From positions 868,001 to 932,000 of the forward strand of contig NZ_CP066370.1 in NCBI RefSeq assembly GCF_016406325.1: a stretch of 64,000 bases of DNA. The letters run 5' to 3'. Source of the stretch: Shewanella putrefaciens (GTDB lineage: Bacteria > Pseudomonadota > Gammaproteobacteria > Enterobacterales > Shewanellaceae). The position numbers were made by a program, and so were the translations under genes. This document shows, in pieces, positions 1 to 9,947 of this stretch. The notes beneath the pieces are model-generated. The model saw only the letters and a program-made list of their open reading frames with translations, did no database searches and was not told where the DNA came from. The first letter of the stretch is position 1. Each line of letters opens with the position of its first letter.

Positions 1-1
1 C

Positions 2-253
2 AATTCAAAAACCAACAATACATTATTATTCGAGTTAGGCGAGCGCTTAGGGCAGGGACTTACCGCTTGTAAACGCAGCGATTGGGCCGATGTTTATACC
101 TCGCTGTCCCATGATAAGCAATTGTTTTATATAACCCTACGAGGGCATAAACTGGGACAGTCTGTTATCCGTAATATCAAGATCGCGGATCTCAGAAGAC
201 CTAAAGAGTTTATTGATGCTCAGTGGCTGCAGGAGGTTGGGATCTGTGGCTAA
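2..253 (+). CDS. C-terminal end of an unrecognised protein (5' end outside window)
   Basis: An open frame runs in from the left edge and stops with TAA at 251-253, giving 83 residues of a C-terminus. The fragment has mixed polar character and no visible membrane segment, cysteine cluster or known motif. The next gene starts with GTG at 246, so the two overlap by 8 bases, and the ribosome site of the next gene lies inside this one; this suggests one operon. No function can be given from the fragment. The reading frame is supported by its continuity and by the coupled start. Confidence 0.6.
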   Translation, partial: NSKTNNTLLFELGERLGQGLTACKRSDWADVYTSLSHDKQLFYITLRGHKLGQSVIRNIKIADLRRPKEFIDAQWLQEVGICG

Positions 254-776
254 ATGGTTAAAGTGGACGATTAATCTGGCGATCCTATCCGCATTGATTG
301 TGGCTTGTGGCGTGATCTATATGCAATCTGTCTCGAATAAGGCCATCATATTTAATTGCAGTTCAGAACTTTATGATCGTCACGATAATGCAGAAGATGA
401 TGGAAAGTTTTATTTATTAGTCGATGTGCTTATCTCTGCGGGCAATGCACAAATTAATTACCGTTACTTTCATCTTGATGGCACGAGCGCAGGTATGCTG
501 TTAATGCAGGGAGAGGTAAAGAGTATGAAACCCAACAGTATGACCTATAATGTGTCGGTTAAAACCAAAACAGAGTCAGAGGATGTGGCAAAAAAAGATT
601 GGCCAGAACACATGAAATATCTTTCATACATCAGCAGCTTACATTTTAGTGAATCTGGAAGGCATAATCTTAGCATTGAGATACTCGACAGTGATGCTAG
701 CCAAGATTATGCCGTGGTGTTATTTCAACCTAGCAATACTGTTTGTGGCTGTCGAATCGTTAATAGCCGAATTTAA
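246..776 (+). CDS. Hypothetical single-pass membrane or exported protein
   Basis: I chose GTG 246 because AGGAGG lies at 231-236 with a 9-base gap, while the upstream ATGs at 213 and 216 have no ribosome site and would overlap the previous gene more. The 176-residue product begins with Lys and Trp residues and a hydrophobic helix (about residues 7-25). The rest is a polar domain with no motif I recognise, likely periplasmic. It contains a CGC-type cysteine pair near the end. It overlaps the upstream gene and is followed by another unknown gene 95 bases on. Function unknown. Confidence 0.6.
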   Translation: MAKWLKWTINLAILSALIVACGVIYMQSVSNKAIIFNCSSELYDRHDNAEDDGKFYLLVDVLISAGNAQINYRYFHLDGTSAGMLLMQGEVKSMKPNSMTYNVSVKTKTESEDVAKKDWPEHMKYLSYISSLHFSESGRHNLSIEILDSDASQDYAVVLFQPSNTVCGCRIVNSRI

Positions 777-871
777 TCAGTGTATTTGGTTGGATTTCAG
801 TTTAGATTATGTTTTATCCCCATTGGTTTACAACTGCTTAGCCCCACAGTGTGAGGGTATTAAAGGTCTTT

Positions 872-2275
872 GTGTCTAAGATTCGCGTTAAACAAGAAGA
901 ATCCCTATCCATTAAGTTCAGCCACCAGATGGAAAAAGGGGATAGTCGTCAGCTTGATCTCTATTTCTTTCTACCGAAGGAGATGGGCATAGGTTCGCGC
1001 ACCTTAGATGAAGAAGAATACTATTACAGTTCAATCGTTGGCCGTCGCTCATATTATTCTGAAGGCTTACATTTGCCTTTAGTTCAAGGTCGTTTCGCGA
1101 GTTTAAATCGACGGACAGTGGAAGAGTTCAGGTTATACCTTAATCTGTTTGCTTATCAATTTGCTGTTGCAGTTGAAAATGATGTGAAAGAACTCCATCA
1201 GCTTACTGATGTGGCGCATTTTTACCTTGCCCTCGATGAGTTATGTGAGCAGATTGGTTTGTTATTGAAGAAGTTTCGCCGTAATGAGCCTGGAGATCCT
1301 AAGTGGAAATCTTACTTTGAAAACGCCGATAATTACCTGTCTTGGTTCTGCGAGCAGCAACTGCTAAAAGTGCTTGCCCATGCCACTCGAACGAGCGATT
1401 TTTCTGATATCCAAGAACGTGTTTTAACACTTTGTCGCAATGAATGCGCCTACCGTGATGCGAATAACTATAACTCGACGCAAACTAAACAGGATCCTAA
1501 TCGTATTTCAAATAAGATGCTGTTATTACGTCGTTTAATCCAGCAAGGGGTCGTGCTTAAAGAAGAGTTAAAGCCATTGGGTATTGGCCTTAAAAAGTTT
1601 ACCACTGGCTTAGCAACTGCCTTAGTGATGTTAGTGGTATCGGCGCTCATCATTAAAGCTCAGGGAGCCTTTAGCGGTTTTACTATCGCGTTAGTTCTGA
1701 CGTTGGCGGTGATTTATGGCTTTAGGGAAATCTTTAAGGATGATGTGCGTAATGCCATGTGGCGATTTATTCAACGTGGACGCCCCCGCTGGAGCCGTAT
1801 TTTACGGGATACAACAAGTCAGGCTGTGATAGCTAAGCAGTTAGTATGGTTAGAGTTTATGCGTCAGCAGGATTTACCTGATAAAGTGAGTGAGATCTTA
1901 AAGCACAGACATAGCCAAAATAAAGTCGATGCCGAAATCTTGCATTATAAGATTGCGACGAAAGTTAACCACAGTGAGTTTCAAGCTGGCTATTCGACCA
2001 TTCAGGAACAGGTCAATTTTAGTTTCGTCCCTTTTGCCCGTTACTTAGAACGGGGAAAAGCAAAAATTTACAAGGAAGTTGAAGGTAAAATTAGCCATGA
2101 ATCGGTTGAACGCCGCTATCAAGTTAACTTAATTTTAGTGTTGCGAGAGGGACGCGAGGAGCCACAATATACACGTTATAAGATCACCATGAATCGCTCT
2201 GCCATTATTGAAATTACACAGAGTCAACTGCCTGACGCTATCAATTCAGGAACCATTAAGGCTGACGACGAGTAA
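872..2275 (+). CDS. Hypothetical protein with two central membrane helices
   Basis: The 467-residue product has a polar N-terminal half, two adjacent hydrophobic helices at about residues 245-290, then a basic C-terminal half. I chose GTG 872, which has AAAGG five bases upstream; GTG 851 in the same frame has no such site. I do not recognise the family. The topology predicts both large domains on the same side of the membrane, most likely the cytoplasm. It is the last gene of the + strand cluster. Its 3' end overlaps the convergent sensor gene by 20 bases, so the two transcripts collide. Confidence 0.6.
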   Translation: MSKIRVKQEESLSIKFSHQMEKGDSRQLDLYFFLPKEMGIGSRTLDEEEYYYSSIVGRRSYYSEGLHLPLVQGRFASLNRRTVEEFRLYLNLFAYQFAVAVENDVKELHQLTDVAHFYLALDELCEQIGLLLKKFRRNEPGDPKWKSYFENADNYLSWFCEQQLLKVLAHATRTSDFSDIQERVLTLCRNECAYRDANNYNSTQTKQDPNRISNKMLLLRRLIQQGVVLKEELKPLGIGLKKFTTGLATALVMLVVSALIIKAQGAFSGFTIALVLTLAVIYGFREIFKDDVRNAMWRFIQRGRPRWSRILRDTTSQAVIAKQLVWLEFMRQQDLPDKVSEILKHRHSQNKVDAEILHYKIATKVNHSEFQAGYSTIQEQVNFSFVPFARYLERGKAKIYKEVEGKISHESVERRYQVNLILVLREGREEPQYTRYKITMNRSAIIEITQSQLPDAINSGTIKADDE

Positions 2276-4493
2276 AGGCTTGGCCAATATTTTGATCATT
2301 ATTTTGCTTTGCACGTTTGAGTGCAACTTCAGCATTGCTGAGGTATTGCTCTAATGTTTGGCCCTCTTTATAACCTGCAATACCTATGGTTATCCCTTCA
2401 CCTAATCCGTTACTATTTAACTTTTCCATTGTGTTAAGCGCAAAATGATGGGCTTGGGTTGCATCTGTGTCCGGTAAAATCACAATAAGTTTGCCGAGTT
2501 GCCAGTGTAGAATTTGATAGTGTGCTGGTATTTCAAGCAATAGTTGCACTTCGACTTCCTGTTGGCGAGTTTCGAGTTGATCGATATCGCTCATATGGCT
2601 CAACATCCCTTCCGGATTGATATCCATCAGCAACAAACTTGAGTGGTTGCGGCTTTGGGGAGATAACGAGGTGAAATAGCGTTCTAAATCAGAGAGGCTG
2701 AGTAAAATAGTACTACGGTGGGGAACATAGTTACGTGGCTCGATACCGTGAATACGAACAGCCGCTTGCTCTAAGGTGCAGATAATAAAGTCAATTTCAC
2801 CATCGGCAGCAACATGTCCCTTAAGCGTTGCTTGCAAGCAATTTGAGTGACGCAGATTAGGTGAGCAAAGAATTTGCCCTTGCCACTGGCCTTGCATACT
2901 AATTTGTGCCGTTATCCGTTGCCACTGGTTACCAATATCATTGGCAAGTAGTGTGGCAAGATCATGGTTGAGTTCACCATTAAGTTGCATAAGGCTATCG
3001 AATACGGGGTTGATCTTAATGAGTTTGCCATTGGCATCTGTCAGCGCAGTGGCAACCGTATTATCACAGAGTAAATCACTCAAGAAGGCTTGTTCTTTAC
3101 TGCTAACCAGTTCACTGATATCTGTGAGCGTCACCAATAAATGGGGCAACCCTCTGCCGACTCGCGGTGCTTGGCGTATTTGGGCTCGTAGCATTGGGCC
3201 ACCAATGCTTTCGAGTGAGATTTCTCCTGCCCACTGTCCTTGTCTGTACACCTGATCCATGATTTGGGCTTGGGTGACATCGTCTAAACAAAGCGTTCTT
3301 TGTAAGCTACGGTCTGTCATTTCATCCAGTGGCACTAAGGTCCATTCAGACGCGTTTGAATTTGCGCTAATGATCCTCGCTTGTTCGTTAGCAAGAATAA
3401 AACCTATATCACTATTAAAGAGTCCATTAGCAACATCGATACTATATTGGCGTGACCGTTGTTGAAGACGATACATATGACTTAGCAATATAACCCATGC
3501 TGCTAATAAGGTGAGTATTAAGGCTGCAACTATCACAATGTTTTGCCATTGTGCAAAGCGTGCTGCGATATCGGCATGACGAATATAGGAAAGTAAGAAG
3601 TATTGACGCCGAGTTTCATGCTGCGCGGTTAGTTCCACTTTAAGATAGACAAAGGTCGCTTCATCACCATGGAACTGGCCAAAATTATTCATCGACATTT
3701 CTCGCCACAGCGCTGGATTACTTTGGCGTAGGCTAGCGCCTAAGGTTTCTGGCATATTGGCAAGTGGGGCGAGATTGCTCACCCCCGCATAAAGTAACCC
3801 TTGGGTATCGAGTACTAACATTGGGGATTTATCACTCGAAAATGCAGGTTTTATTGCCTCAAGCATTTGTACAGTGGAATTGTAGGTAACAAGGTAGCCC
3901 ATTGAACTTTGATCCGGCTTTTCAAGCCAGACCATTTGGTACATATATGGCTCTAACATCCCGTTGAGGGGAACGAACTCAAGCGGTGAAGTATAAACCT
4001 CTCGTCCACCCATGCTACGGCTAGTATTAAGTAGCGAAGGGGGTAATGCCTCAGTGCTGAAGTTAGCGGGAGTAGAAAAGGTATAATTGCCTTGAGGATC
4101 AAACAGCGCAATCCCGAGTAATTCTGGGATATGTTGAACTAGCTCTTGCCAACTTTCCTGTAACTTTCGTTGTTGTGCAGTCGTTGGATTTTTTAAGTAT
4201 TGCTTAAGTAACTCATCCTTAGCGAATAATTGGGTTCTAAATTGTTGAAAGGCGACTTTGTCTGTAATTAAGGTGCCAATGGTTTGTAGCTCACTGTATC
4301 GCTGCGTTGCCCATTCTTCTTGGAGACGGCGCTCCCCTAATGTAATGATTAAATTAGTTATTATTAGCATGCAAATCAATAGCATAGATAGCTGGCTTGC
4401 AATGGCTAGCAAGCGTTGATGTGACCAATGCAGCCCTTGGGCTAGTGAGAGTCGTGGTGCTAAGGTGTGTATGCTTGAGGTTGTCTTCAGCAT
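2256..4493 (-). CDS. Membrane sensor with periplasmic domain, PAS domains and degenerate GGDEF domain
   Basis: The 745-residue product has a first membrane helix near residues 30-50, about 270 periplasmic residues of Cache-like length, and a second helix near 322-345. Two PAS-like regions follow (about 355-460 and 480-590; the phrases NEQARIISANSN and TDANGKLIKINP are typical). The last 140 residues look like a diguanylate cyclase fold, ending ITIGIAGYKEG and then an A-L-K-R-A-K-Q-N-N segment. The GG(D/E)EF loop is missing: its place is taken by WQLGKLIVILP. The protein is therefore probably not a cyclase; it may be a receptor or scaffold. It is apparently monocistronic. Confidence 0.75.
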   Translation of the reverse strand: MLKTTSSIHTLAPRLSLAQGLHWSHQRLLAIASQLSMLLICMLIITNLIITLGERRLQEEWATQRYSELQTIGTLITDKVAFQQFRTQLFAKDELLKQYLKNPTTAQQRKLQESWQELVQHIPELLGIALFDPQGNYTFSTPANFSTEALPPSLLNTSRSMGGREVYTSPLEFVPLNGMLEPYMYQMVWLEKPDQSSMGYLVTYNSTVQMLEAIKPAFSSDKSPMLVLDTQGLLYAGVSNLAPLANMPETLGASLRQSNPALWREMSMNNFGQFHGDEATFVYLKVELTAQHETRRQYFLLSYIRHADIAARFAQWQNIVIVAALILTLLAAWVILLSHMYRLQQRSRQYSIDVANGLFNSDIGFILANEQARIISANSNASEWTLVPLDEMTDRSLQRTLCLDDVTQAQIMDQVYRQGQWAGEISLESIGGPMLRAQIRQAPRVGRGLPHLLVTLTDISELVSSKEQAFLSDLLCDNTVATALTDANGKLIKINPVFDSLMQLNGELNHDLATLLANDIGNQWQRITAQISMQGQWQGQILCSPNLRHSNCLQATLKGHVAADGEIDFIICTLEQAAVRIHGIEPRNYVPHRSTILLSLSDLERYFTSLSPQSRNHSSLLLMDINPEGMLSHMSDIDQLETRQQEVEVQLLLEIPAHYQILHWQLGKLIVILPDTDATQAHHFALNTMEKLNSNGLGEGITIGIAGYKEGQTLEQYLSNAEVALKRAKQNNDQNIGQAFTRRQP

Positions 4494-4661
4494 GGGCCGA
4501 TTATGCGTTTATGAGCCATTAATTGGGCTATGTTAACACGAAAGAGTCAACGCGAAAGAATTGTTACGCAGTACAGATAGCTGAGAAGAGCAAGGTCTAA
4601 AGCATAAGAATGTTTATAACCATTCATTTGTCGACTTGAATACGCGATTGATGCTATTCAT

Positions 4662-5369
4662 TTATCCAAGCGCGCCTAAGATTCTGTGTTTGAAATCACA
4701 ACCATTTGCGAGCACCTGTTCACGGCAGAGATCAATATCTACCCCCTCTAATCCTTCAATCGCAGACACTTGTACTGTTTCGATATAATGGGGGGCTAGG
4801 GCAATAAAAGCATTTACAGCATGGTAGGAATCAGCCAATTTGGGGCGGCAATGTTGGTTATAGGCAGCCTCATTATCCGCATTAAGCGAAATCGATAAGC
4901 TGTCTACACATTCGGCTAATTCGGGCAAAATATTACGGCGGTGAACGAGATTACCTAGGCCATCAGTATTGACTCGTACTCGGCCACCCCTTTGTTTGAT
5001 CTCTTTGGCTACGGCAATAAGGGTCGGTAGATTTAATGTAGGTTCACCGTACCCACAGAAGACATATTCCTCAAAATCATGGACATTGCCTAACAATGGG
5101 ATAATTTCTTCTGGCTTTGGCTGGTGGGTTAAAGCGAGTTGATATTCATGGATCTGCTTACTGCCATTATGTTTTGGACAGAAAACACAACGTAGGGTGC
5201 AGCGTCCTGTGATATTGAGATAGCGGCTCTTGCGAATATCGTAGACTAAGGTTTCAGTCGCACAGGTTTCATTTGTGCACACTTCTTGGGTGACATGACC
5301 ATTAGGTAGGGTCTCGGTGGCTTTTATATGAGCCTCGTTCTTACTCTTGGAAGGGACTGAATTCGGCAT
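4662..5369 (-). CDS. Radical SAM protein, TatD-associated type
   Basis: The 235-residue protein carries CTLRCVFC (CxxxCxxC), the ligand set for the 4Fe-4S cluster that cleaves S-adenosylmethionine, followed by the FCGYGEPTLN segment expected on strand 2. It lacks a C-terminal cluster domain, so it is a minimal radical SAM fold. Its sequence fits the short family usually called TatD-associated radical SAM (assignment from memory). No tatD gene is visible nearby. An N-terminal extension of about 40 residues contains two extra cysteines (VCTNETC). Substrate and product are unknown. Confidence 0.7.
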   Translation of the reverse strand: MPNSVPSKSKNEAHIKATETLPNGHVTQEVCTNETCATETLVYDIRKSRYLNITGRCTLRCVFCPKHNGSKQIHEYQLALTHQPKPEEIIPLLGNVHDFEEYVFCGYGEPTLNLPTLIAVAKEIKQRGGRVRVNTDGLGNLVHRRNILPELAECVDSLSISLNADNEAAYNQHCRPKLADSYHAVNAFIALAPHYIETVQVSAIEGLEGVDIDLCREQVLANGCDFKHRILGALG

Positions 5370-5501
5370 AATATACGTTCTATTTGCTGAGGCGATGACT
5401 TATGGAGAGTTTAACGAAAGCCCTTTAGGATAACTGCCACGTAGATCGCAACTTTAGTTTTCATAAAACACTGTTAGATATAAGTTCAACAGCATTTGCA
5501 T

Positions 5502-5531
5502 AAAAAAAGAGAGCTAAGGCTCTCTTTTTTC
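5502..5531 (-). terminator. Rho-independent terminator of the RND operon
   Basis: AGAGAGC, a TAAG loop and GCTCTCT form a hairpin flanked by A and T runs on both sides. It lies 14 bases beyond the stop of the RND pump gene and reads as a terminator on the - strand; the symmetrical runs could also stop + strand transcription. Confidence 0.8.
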
Positions 5532-5544
5532 TAGGACATTCCTG

Positions 5545-8500
5545 TTATCGCTTTTCGTTTAGGGACCTAAACTCCACAGTGTGAGTGCCTGCCGTGTCTA
5601 TATGCATATCTTCAGCTTTTTTAGGACGCCACCACCAGTGGAAAAATCGACTACCGGTACGTTTAGCATCATCAAGAATGATATAGAGCAGCGGGACTAA
5701 GATCAGTGTTACGACTGTCGAAAATAAGATACCAAAGGCGAGAGAGGTTGCCATTGGGATCACTATTTGTGCCTGTAAACTGCGTTCGAGAATAATGGGC
5801 ACGAGTCCAACGAAGGTCGTGAGTGATGTCAGAATAATTGCCCTAAAGCGATAGCAGCCAGAGTCGATTGCCGCCTGTCTGACCGAAAGCCCTTGCTCCC
5901 GCGCTCTGTTAACAAAGTCGACCAAAATCAATGAGTCGTTTACTACCACTCCCGCCAATGCCACTATGCCACAAAGGCTTAATACGCTCATTGCGAGCCC
6001 TTGAACTAAATGACCAAAGAGTGCTCCGATAATCCCAAAGGGGATGACCGACATGATGATCAGTGGTTGGCTGTAGGACTTGAGCGGAACCGCCATCAAA
6101 GCATAAATGGTGAACAGGGCAAAGAAAAAGCCCTGTATTAACCCCACCATGGCATTTTGCTCATCCAAGCTGCCGCCATCTAATGCCGTTTGAATTTTGG
6201 GATACTTGGCCTGCAATTGTGGCAGATAATCTTTTTGAATTTCCTGTACCACCTTGGAAGGTTCAACTTTGTTTTTATTGGCATTTGCCGTGATAGTAAT
6301 GGCTCTTTTACCATCTACACGGGTGATAGAAGCATAGGAGTCTCCTTTTTCAATTTGTGCCACAGTGGAGAAGGGGACTGATGCGCCTTGTGGAGTACGG
6401 ATCAGCATATTCTCCAAATAGCCGACGGTTCGACGCTGCTCTAATGGGTAGCGCACCATGACTTTAATTTCTTCTTTATTACGTAAAATACGTTGTGCCT
6501 CATAGCCATAAAACCCATAACGTACCTGACGAGCTAAATCGGAAAGTGTTAGGCCAAGGGCTTCGGCTTCTGGGCGTATTTTTAAGCGAATCTCGTGGCT
6601 ACCCGATGAGAAGTTGTCTGCAATATCATATACACCTTCATAGGTTGCCAGCTTTTGTTTGAGATCGCGCGATGCTGCGGATAACTCTTCGAGATCCGTT
6701 GAGGTTAATCTAAAAGAAATATCCCCACCGCCACCAGCATTAGTACTGGCATCAAAATTCAGCTTTTTAACGGATAGCAGTTCAGGGAGCTGTTCACGCC
6801 AAGCGGCCGCAATGGTAACACCATCAACTTCTCTATCTTCACCCTTGGTGAGTTCGGCAAAGATAAATGCTGAAGTGCGAGAACTCATATTGATAAAGCT
6901 ATGTTTGACAACTTGATAGCCGTTTTCTTTCTCCATCTTGGCATTCATTTGATACAGCGCTTCTTCAATGCTCTGCACCACTTTCAGGGTGTTTGGCTCG
7001 GAGCTACCTTCGTCCATTTCAAGCTGAACTTGAATAAAATCAGATGGAATATCGGGGAAGAATACCCAACGCACTTTACCGCTCGCGACGAGGGCAATGG
7101 ATAAAATCAATACTCCAATAAAGGCGGCGACGACGTTATAGCGGTGCTTGATACAAAACTCGAGAAAATGACGATAATGGTGGTAAATAAAGTGTTGTAC
7201 ACCGTTGTTAAATTTTGCCTTGAAACGCCCAAATGCTCCCCTAGGCTCACCCGGTTTTTTAAACTTCATATGTGCTAAATGCGCAGGAAGAATAAATTTA
7301 GATTCGACTAAGGAGAATGCAAGGCACATGATTACCACCATGCCGATAGATTTCCAAATGATCCCCATAGGACCCGAAACTAGCAACATAGGAATAAAGG
7401 CTGCGATTGTAGTTAATACCCCAAAGGTCGCTGGCATAGCGACTTTTTGGGCACCACGGATCACATGATCGATTGAGTGGCCGTGGCGTTCCACTTCACT
7501 GTATGCACTTTCGCCAATAACAATGGCATCATCCACCACAATCCCGAGTACAAGGATAAAGGCGAATAGGGTCAACATGTTGATGGTCATAGAGAAAGGT
7601 TCTAGCGGCATGATGAGCATAGTGCCGAGGAAGCACACTGGTAGTCCCACCATCACCCAGAATGCCAGTTTCAGATCGAGGAACAAGGCCAAGATAAGAA
7701 AAACCAGCAAAGCGCCGTAGAACATGTTTGACATCATCATATTTAAACGGCCTTGGAGGTAATGGGTCATATCCCCCCAAGTGTCGAGCTGTGCATTCGC
7801 TGGCAGTGTAGCGCGTCGGTTCTCGACATATTGTTTAACTTGGGCAGCAATATCTAAGGCGTTTTGATCATCAATACTGATGACTTCGATAATGGCTGCG
7901 GGTTTGCCATTAAAGCGGGTGTATTCCAAGCGTTCTTCAAAATCGTCTTTGATTGTTGCCACTTGGGGCAACATCACTCGACTGCCATCGGCGCGGGTGG
8001 TCAGCACTATATTGGCAAAGTCATCCCCCGTGTAGGCTTGGCCTTTAGTACGCAGCAGAATATCGCCATCCTCGGCACGAATCGAACCGCCGGGCAAATC
8101 GATGGAGGAATTTTGTACTGCTAGTGCGACCTGTGAGAAGGTTAGGCCATATTCACGTAACTTATCCTCAGAGACTTCGATACTGATTTCATAATCTCGA
8201 ACTCCAGTGACTTTGGCGCGAGTCACGGCAGGCAATTGAGTTAAATCGTCACGAACCGATTTAGCTAATTCCTTCATATCATGCAGTGTCATATCGCCAT
8301 AAACAGATACCCAAATAACGTTATTTTCGGGTTTGATCTGATAAATATTGGGTTTTTCGATATTCACAGGGAAGGTGGAGATAGCATCTAGCCTAAGTTT
8401 GGCCTCGTCTAAGACGTTTTGTACATCGTAGCCATCTTCAACTTCGATGGTAATTGATCCTACACCTTCACTGGCAACCGAAGTCACCTTCTTAATGCCG

Positions 8501-8736
8501 TTGATATCTTGGATGGCTTCTTCAATTTTGATATTGATGCCTTCTTCAATTTCCTGAGGGGCAGCGCCTGGGTATGCGACAGAAATACTCAGTAAATTCA
8601 GGTTGAATGAAGGAAATACTTCCTTATTGATCAGTACGGTACTAAAAAGGCCGCCAATCAGTAGCGCCCACATCAAAAGGTTAGCTGCCACACTGTTTCG
8701 GGCAAACCAAGCGATAATCCCTTTTGGAGTCTCCAT
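5545..8736 (-). CDS. RND efflux pump, inner-membrane transporter (HAE/AcrB family)
   Basis: The 1063-residue product has the usual RND length and layout: a first helix at about 15-35, a large periplasmic loop, a helix bundle, then the same arrangement repeated. The GIVVDDAIVIGE segment of helix 4 carries the paired aspartates of the proton relay. LPGGSIR and other periplasmic porter motifs are present. It exports drugs or other amphiphiles with proton antiport. Its ATG overlaps the stop of the upstream fusion-protein gene (TAATG), so translation is coupled. No outer-membrane channel gene or regulator adjoins, so a TolC from elsewhere is expected. Substrate unknown. Confidence 0.93.
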   Translation of the reverse strand: METPKGIIAWFARNSVAANLLMWALLIGGLFSTVLINKEVFPSFNLNLLSISVAYPGAAPQEIEEGINIKIEEAIQDINGIKKVTSVASEGVGSITIEVEDGYDVQNVLDEAKLRLDAISTFPVNIEKPNIYQIKPENNVIWVSVYGDMTLHDMKELAKSVRDDLTQLPAVTRAKVTGVRDYEISIEVSEDKLREYGLTFSQVALAVQNSSIDLPGGSIRAEDGDILLRTKGQAYTGDDFANIVLTTRADGSRVMLPQVATIKDDFEERLEYTRFNGKPAAIIEVISIDDQNALDIAAQVKQYVENRRATLPANAQLDTWGDMTHYLQGRLNMMMSNMFYGALLVFLILALFLDLKLAFWVMVGLPVCFLGTMLIMPLEPFSMTINMLTLFAFILVLGIVVDDAIVIGESAYSEVERHGHSIDHVIRGAQKVAMPATFGVLTTIAAFIPMLLVSGPMGIIWKSIGMVVIMCLAFSLVESKFILPAHLAHMKFKKPGEPRGAFGRFKAKFNNGVQHFIYHHYRHFLEFCIKHRYNVVAAFIGVLILSIALVASGKVRWVFFPDIPSDFIQVQLEMDEGSSEPNTLKVVQSIEEALYQMNAKMEKENGYQVVKHSFINMSSRTSAFIFAELTKGEDREVDGVTIAAAWREQLPELLSVKKLNFDASTNAGGGGDISFRLTSTDLEELSAASRDLKQKLATYEGVYDIADNFSSGSHEIRLKIRPEAEALGLTLSDLARQVRYGFYGYEAQRILRNKEEIKVMVRYPLEQRRTVGYLENMLIRTPQGASVPFSTVAQIEKGDSYASITRVDGKRAITITANANKNKVEPSKVVQEIQKDYLPQLQAKYPKIQTALDGGSLDEQNAMVGLIQGFFFALFTIYALMAVPLKSYSQPLIIMSVIPFGIIGALFGHLVQGLAMSVLSLCGIVALAGVVVNDSLILVDFVNRAREQGLSVRQAAIDSGCYRFRAIILTSLTTFVGLVPIILERSLQAQIVIPMATSLAFGILFSTVVTLILVPLLYIILDDAKRTGSRFFHWWWRPKKAEDMHIDTAGTHTVEFRSLNEKR

Positions 8737-9947
8737 TATTTGACTCCAGTAGCGGCAAGGCTGGACTCTGGCGTATCATCTTTAGGCACGCTAACGGGTA
8801 ATGCCGCTTCGCCTAGCACCTTAACTAATTGGCCATTAGCCATAGTGTTTGAGTGGCTTGTGGCAACCCGTTCACCGGTTTTTAAGCTGTCTTTGATATA
8901 GACATTTTCTAAATCGCTGCGGACGACATTAACATGGCGCATTTCAACGATATTTTTATCATCAATCAGGACCACTTGGTCGTTGCGAACCACATGCCTT
9001 GGCAGTTTGACTATGCCATCGACTGTGCGACCTTTAATCACGGCATTGACAAAACTGCCGTATTTTAACGGTAAACTGCCGGCGATTTTCTGCTCACGTA
9101 AGTAAGGATCTTTAATCTCTGCGACCAAGTAAACCATACGATTTTCTGCATCGATCACGCCTTCACTACGAATGATATTCCCTGACCAAGTGTTTTCTTT
9201 ACCTGCGAGTGAGGCACTTAAGGTCACTTCAGTATCTGGATTATCGACGGACTCTAAATAGGCAAGATCGTCATTAGAAATCGGTAAGCGGATTTCGGCA
9301 ATGCGTGTGTCGTACAGTTCACCTAGGTTTGTCCCTAGACTAACGTATTGACCTAAATCGACGTTTCTGGCTTTGATTATGCCATCAAAGGGAGCTCGGA
9401 TAACGGTGCGTTCAAGATTACGTTGTGCACGTGCCAATGCCGCTTGGGCGTATTTCACATTAGCTTGTTCTTTTTTGAGTTGCGGAATACGTAAACCTAA
9501 CTCGGGCGGTAACCCTTTGTCATAGCCCTTGAACTCAATTTTAGCGACTTCACCACGGGCAATTTCTTCATTCAATGCAGCAGTGGCTTGTGCCAGTGTC
9601 GCTTCTGCTTGCATTAAATCGGCTTCATAATCAGAGGGTTCAATTTGAGCCAATTGATCGCCTTTCTTGACAATGCCACCTGCAACAAAATGAGGCGAAA
9701 TGGTGAGCATTCTGCCTTGAACCTCAGTGACTAACTGGGTTTTATACTTAGGTGTTACAACGCCATAGGAAGGCAGGTTTAACGATACCGTTTGCTGTTC
9801 AACTTTGATCACATCAACGATAGGGATGGGGATTTCTTCAGGCTTTTGTTCAGGCGCCTCCTTTGTTTTCATCAACAAGGCTGCGCCAACAACAAATAGC
9901 AGCAGAATAAAAAAAGGAGACAGTCTCCGTAGTAGAGTTTTCATCAT
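8736..9947 (-). CDS. RND efflux pump, periplasmic membrane fusion protein
   Basis: The 403-residue protein starts with a signal-anchor helix (about residues 10-27), followed by a lipoyl half-motif, an alpha-hairpin rich in Ala, Glu and Gln (about 105-185), the second lipoyl half (RTVIRAPFDGIIKARNVDLG) and beta-barrel domains. This is the HlyD/AcrA layout. It bridges the inner-membrane pump encoded next and an outer-membrane channel. The stop codon overlaps the pump start by one base. The 365-base region upstream should hold the operon promoter. Confidence 0.92.
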   Translation of the reverse strand: MMKTLLRRLSPFFILLLFVVGAALLMKTKEAPEQKPEEIPIPIVDVIKVEQQTVSLNLPSYGVVTPKYKTQLVTEVQGRMLTISPHFVAGGIVKKGDQLAQIEPSDYEADLMQAEATLAQATAALNEEIARGEVAKIEFKGYDKGLPPELGLRIPQLKKEQANVKYAQAALARAQRNLERTVIRAPFDGIIKARNVDLGQYVSLGTNLGELYDTRIAEIRLPISNDDLAYLESVDNPDTEVTLSASLAGKENTWSGNIIRSEGVIDAENRMVYLVAEIKDPYLREQKIAGSLPLKYGSFVNAVIKGRTVDGIVKLPRHVVRNDQVVLIDDKNIVEMRHVNVVRSDLENVYIKDSLKTGERVATSHSNTMANGQLVKVLGEAALPVSVPKDDTPESSLAATGVK

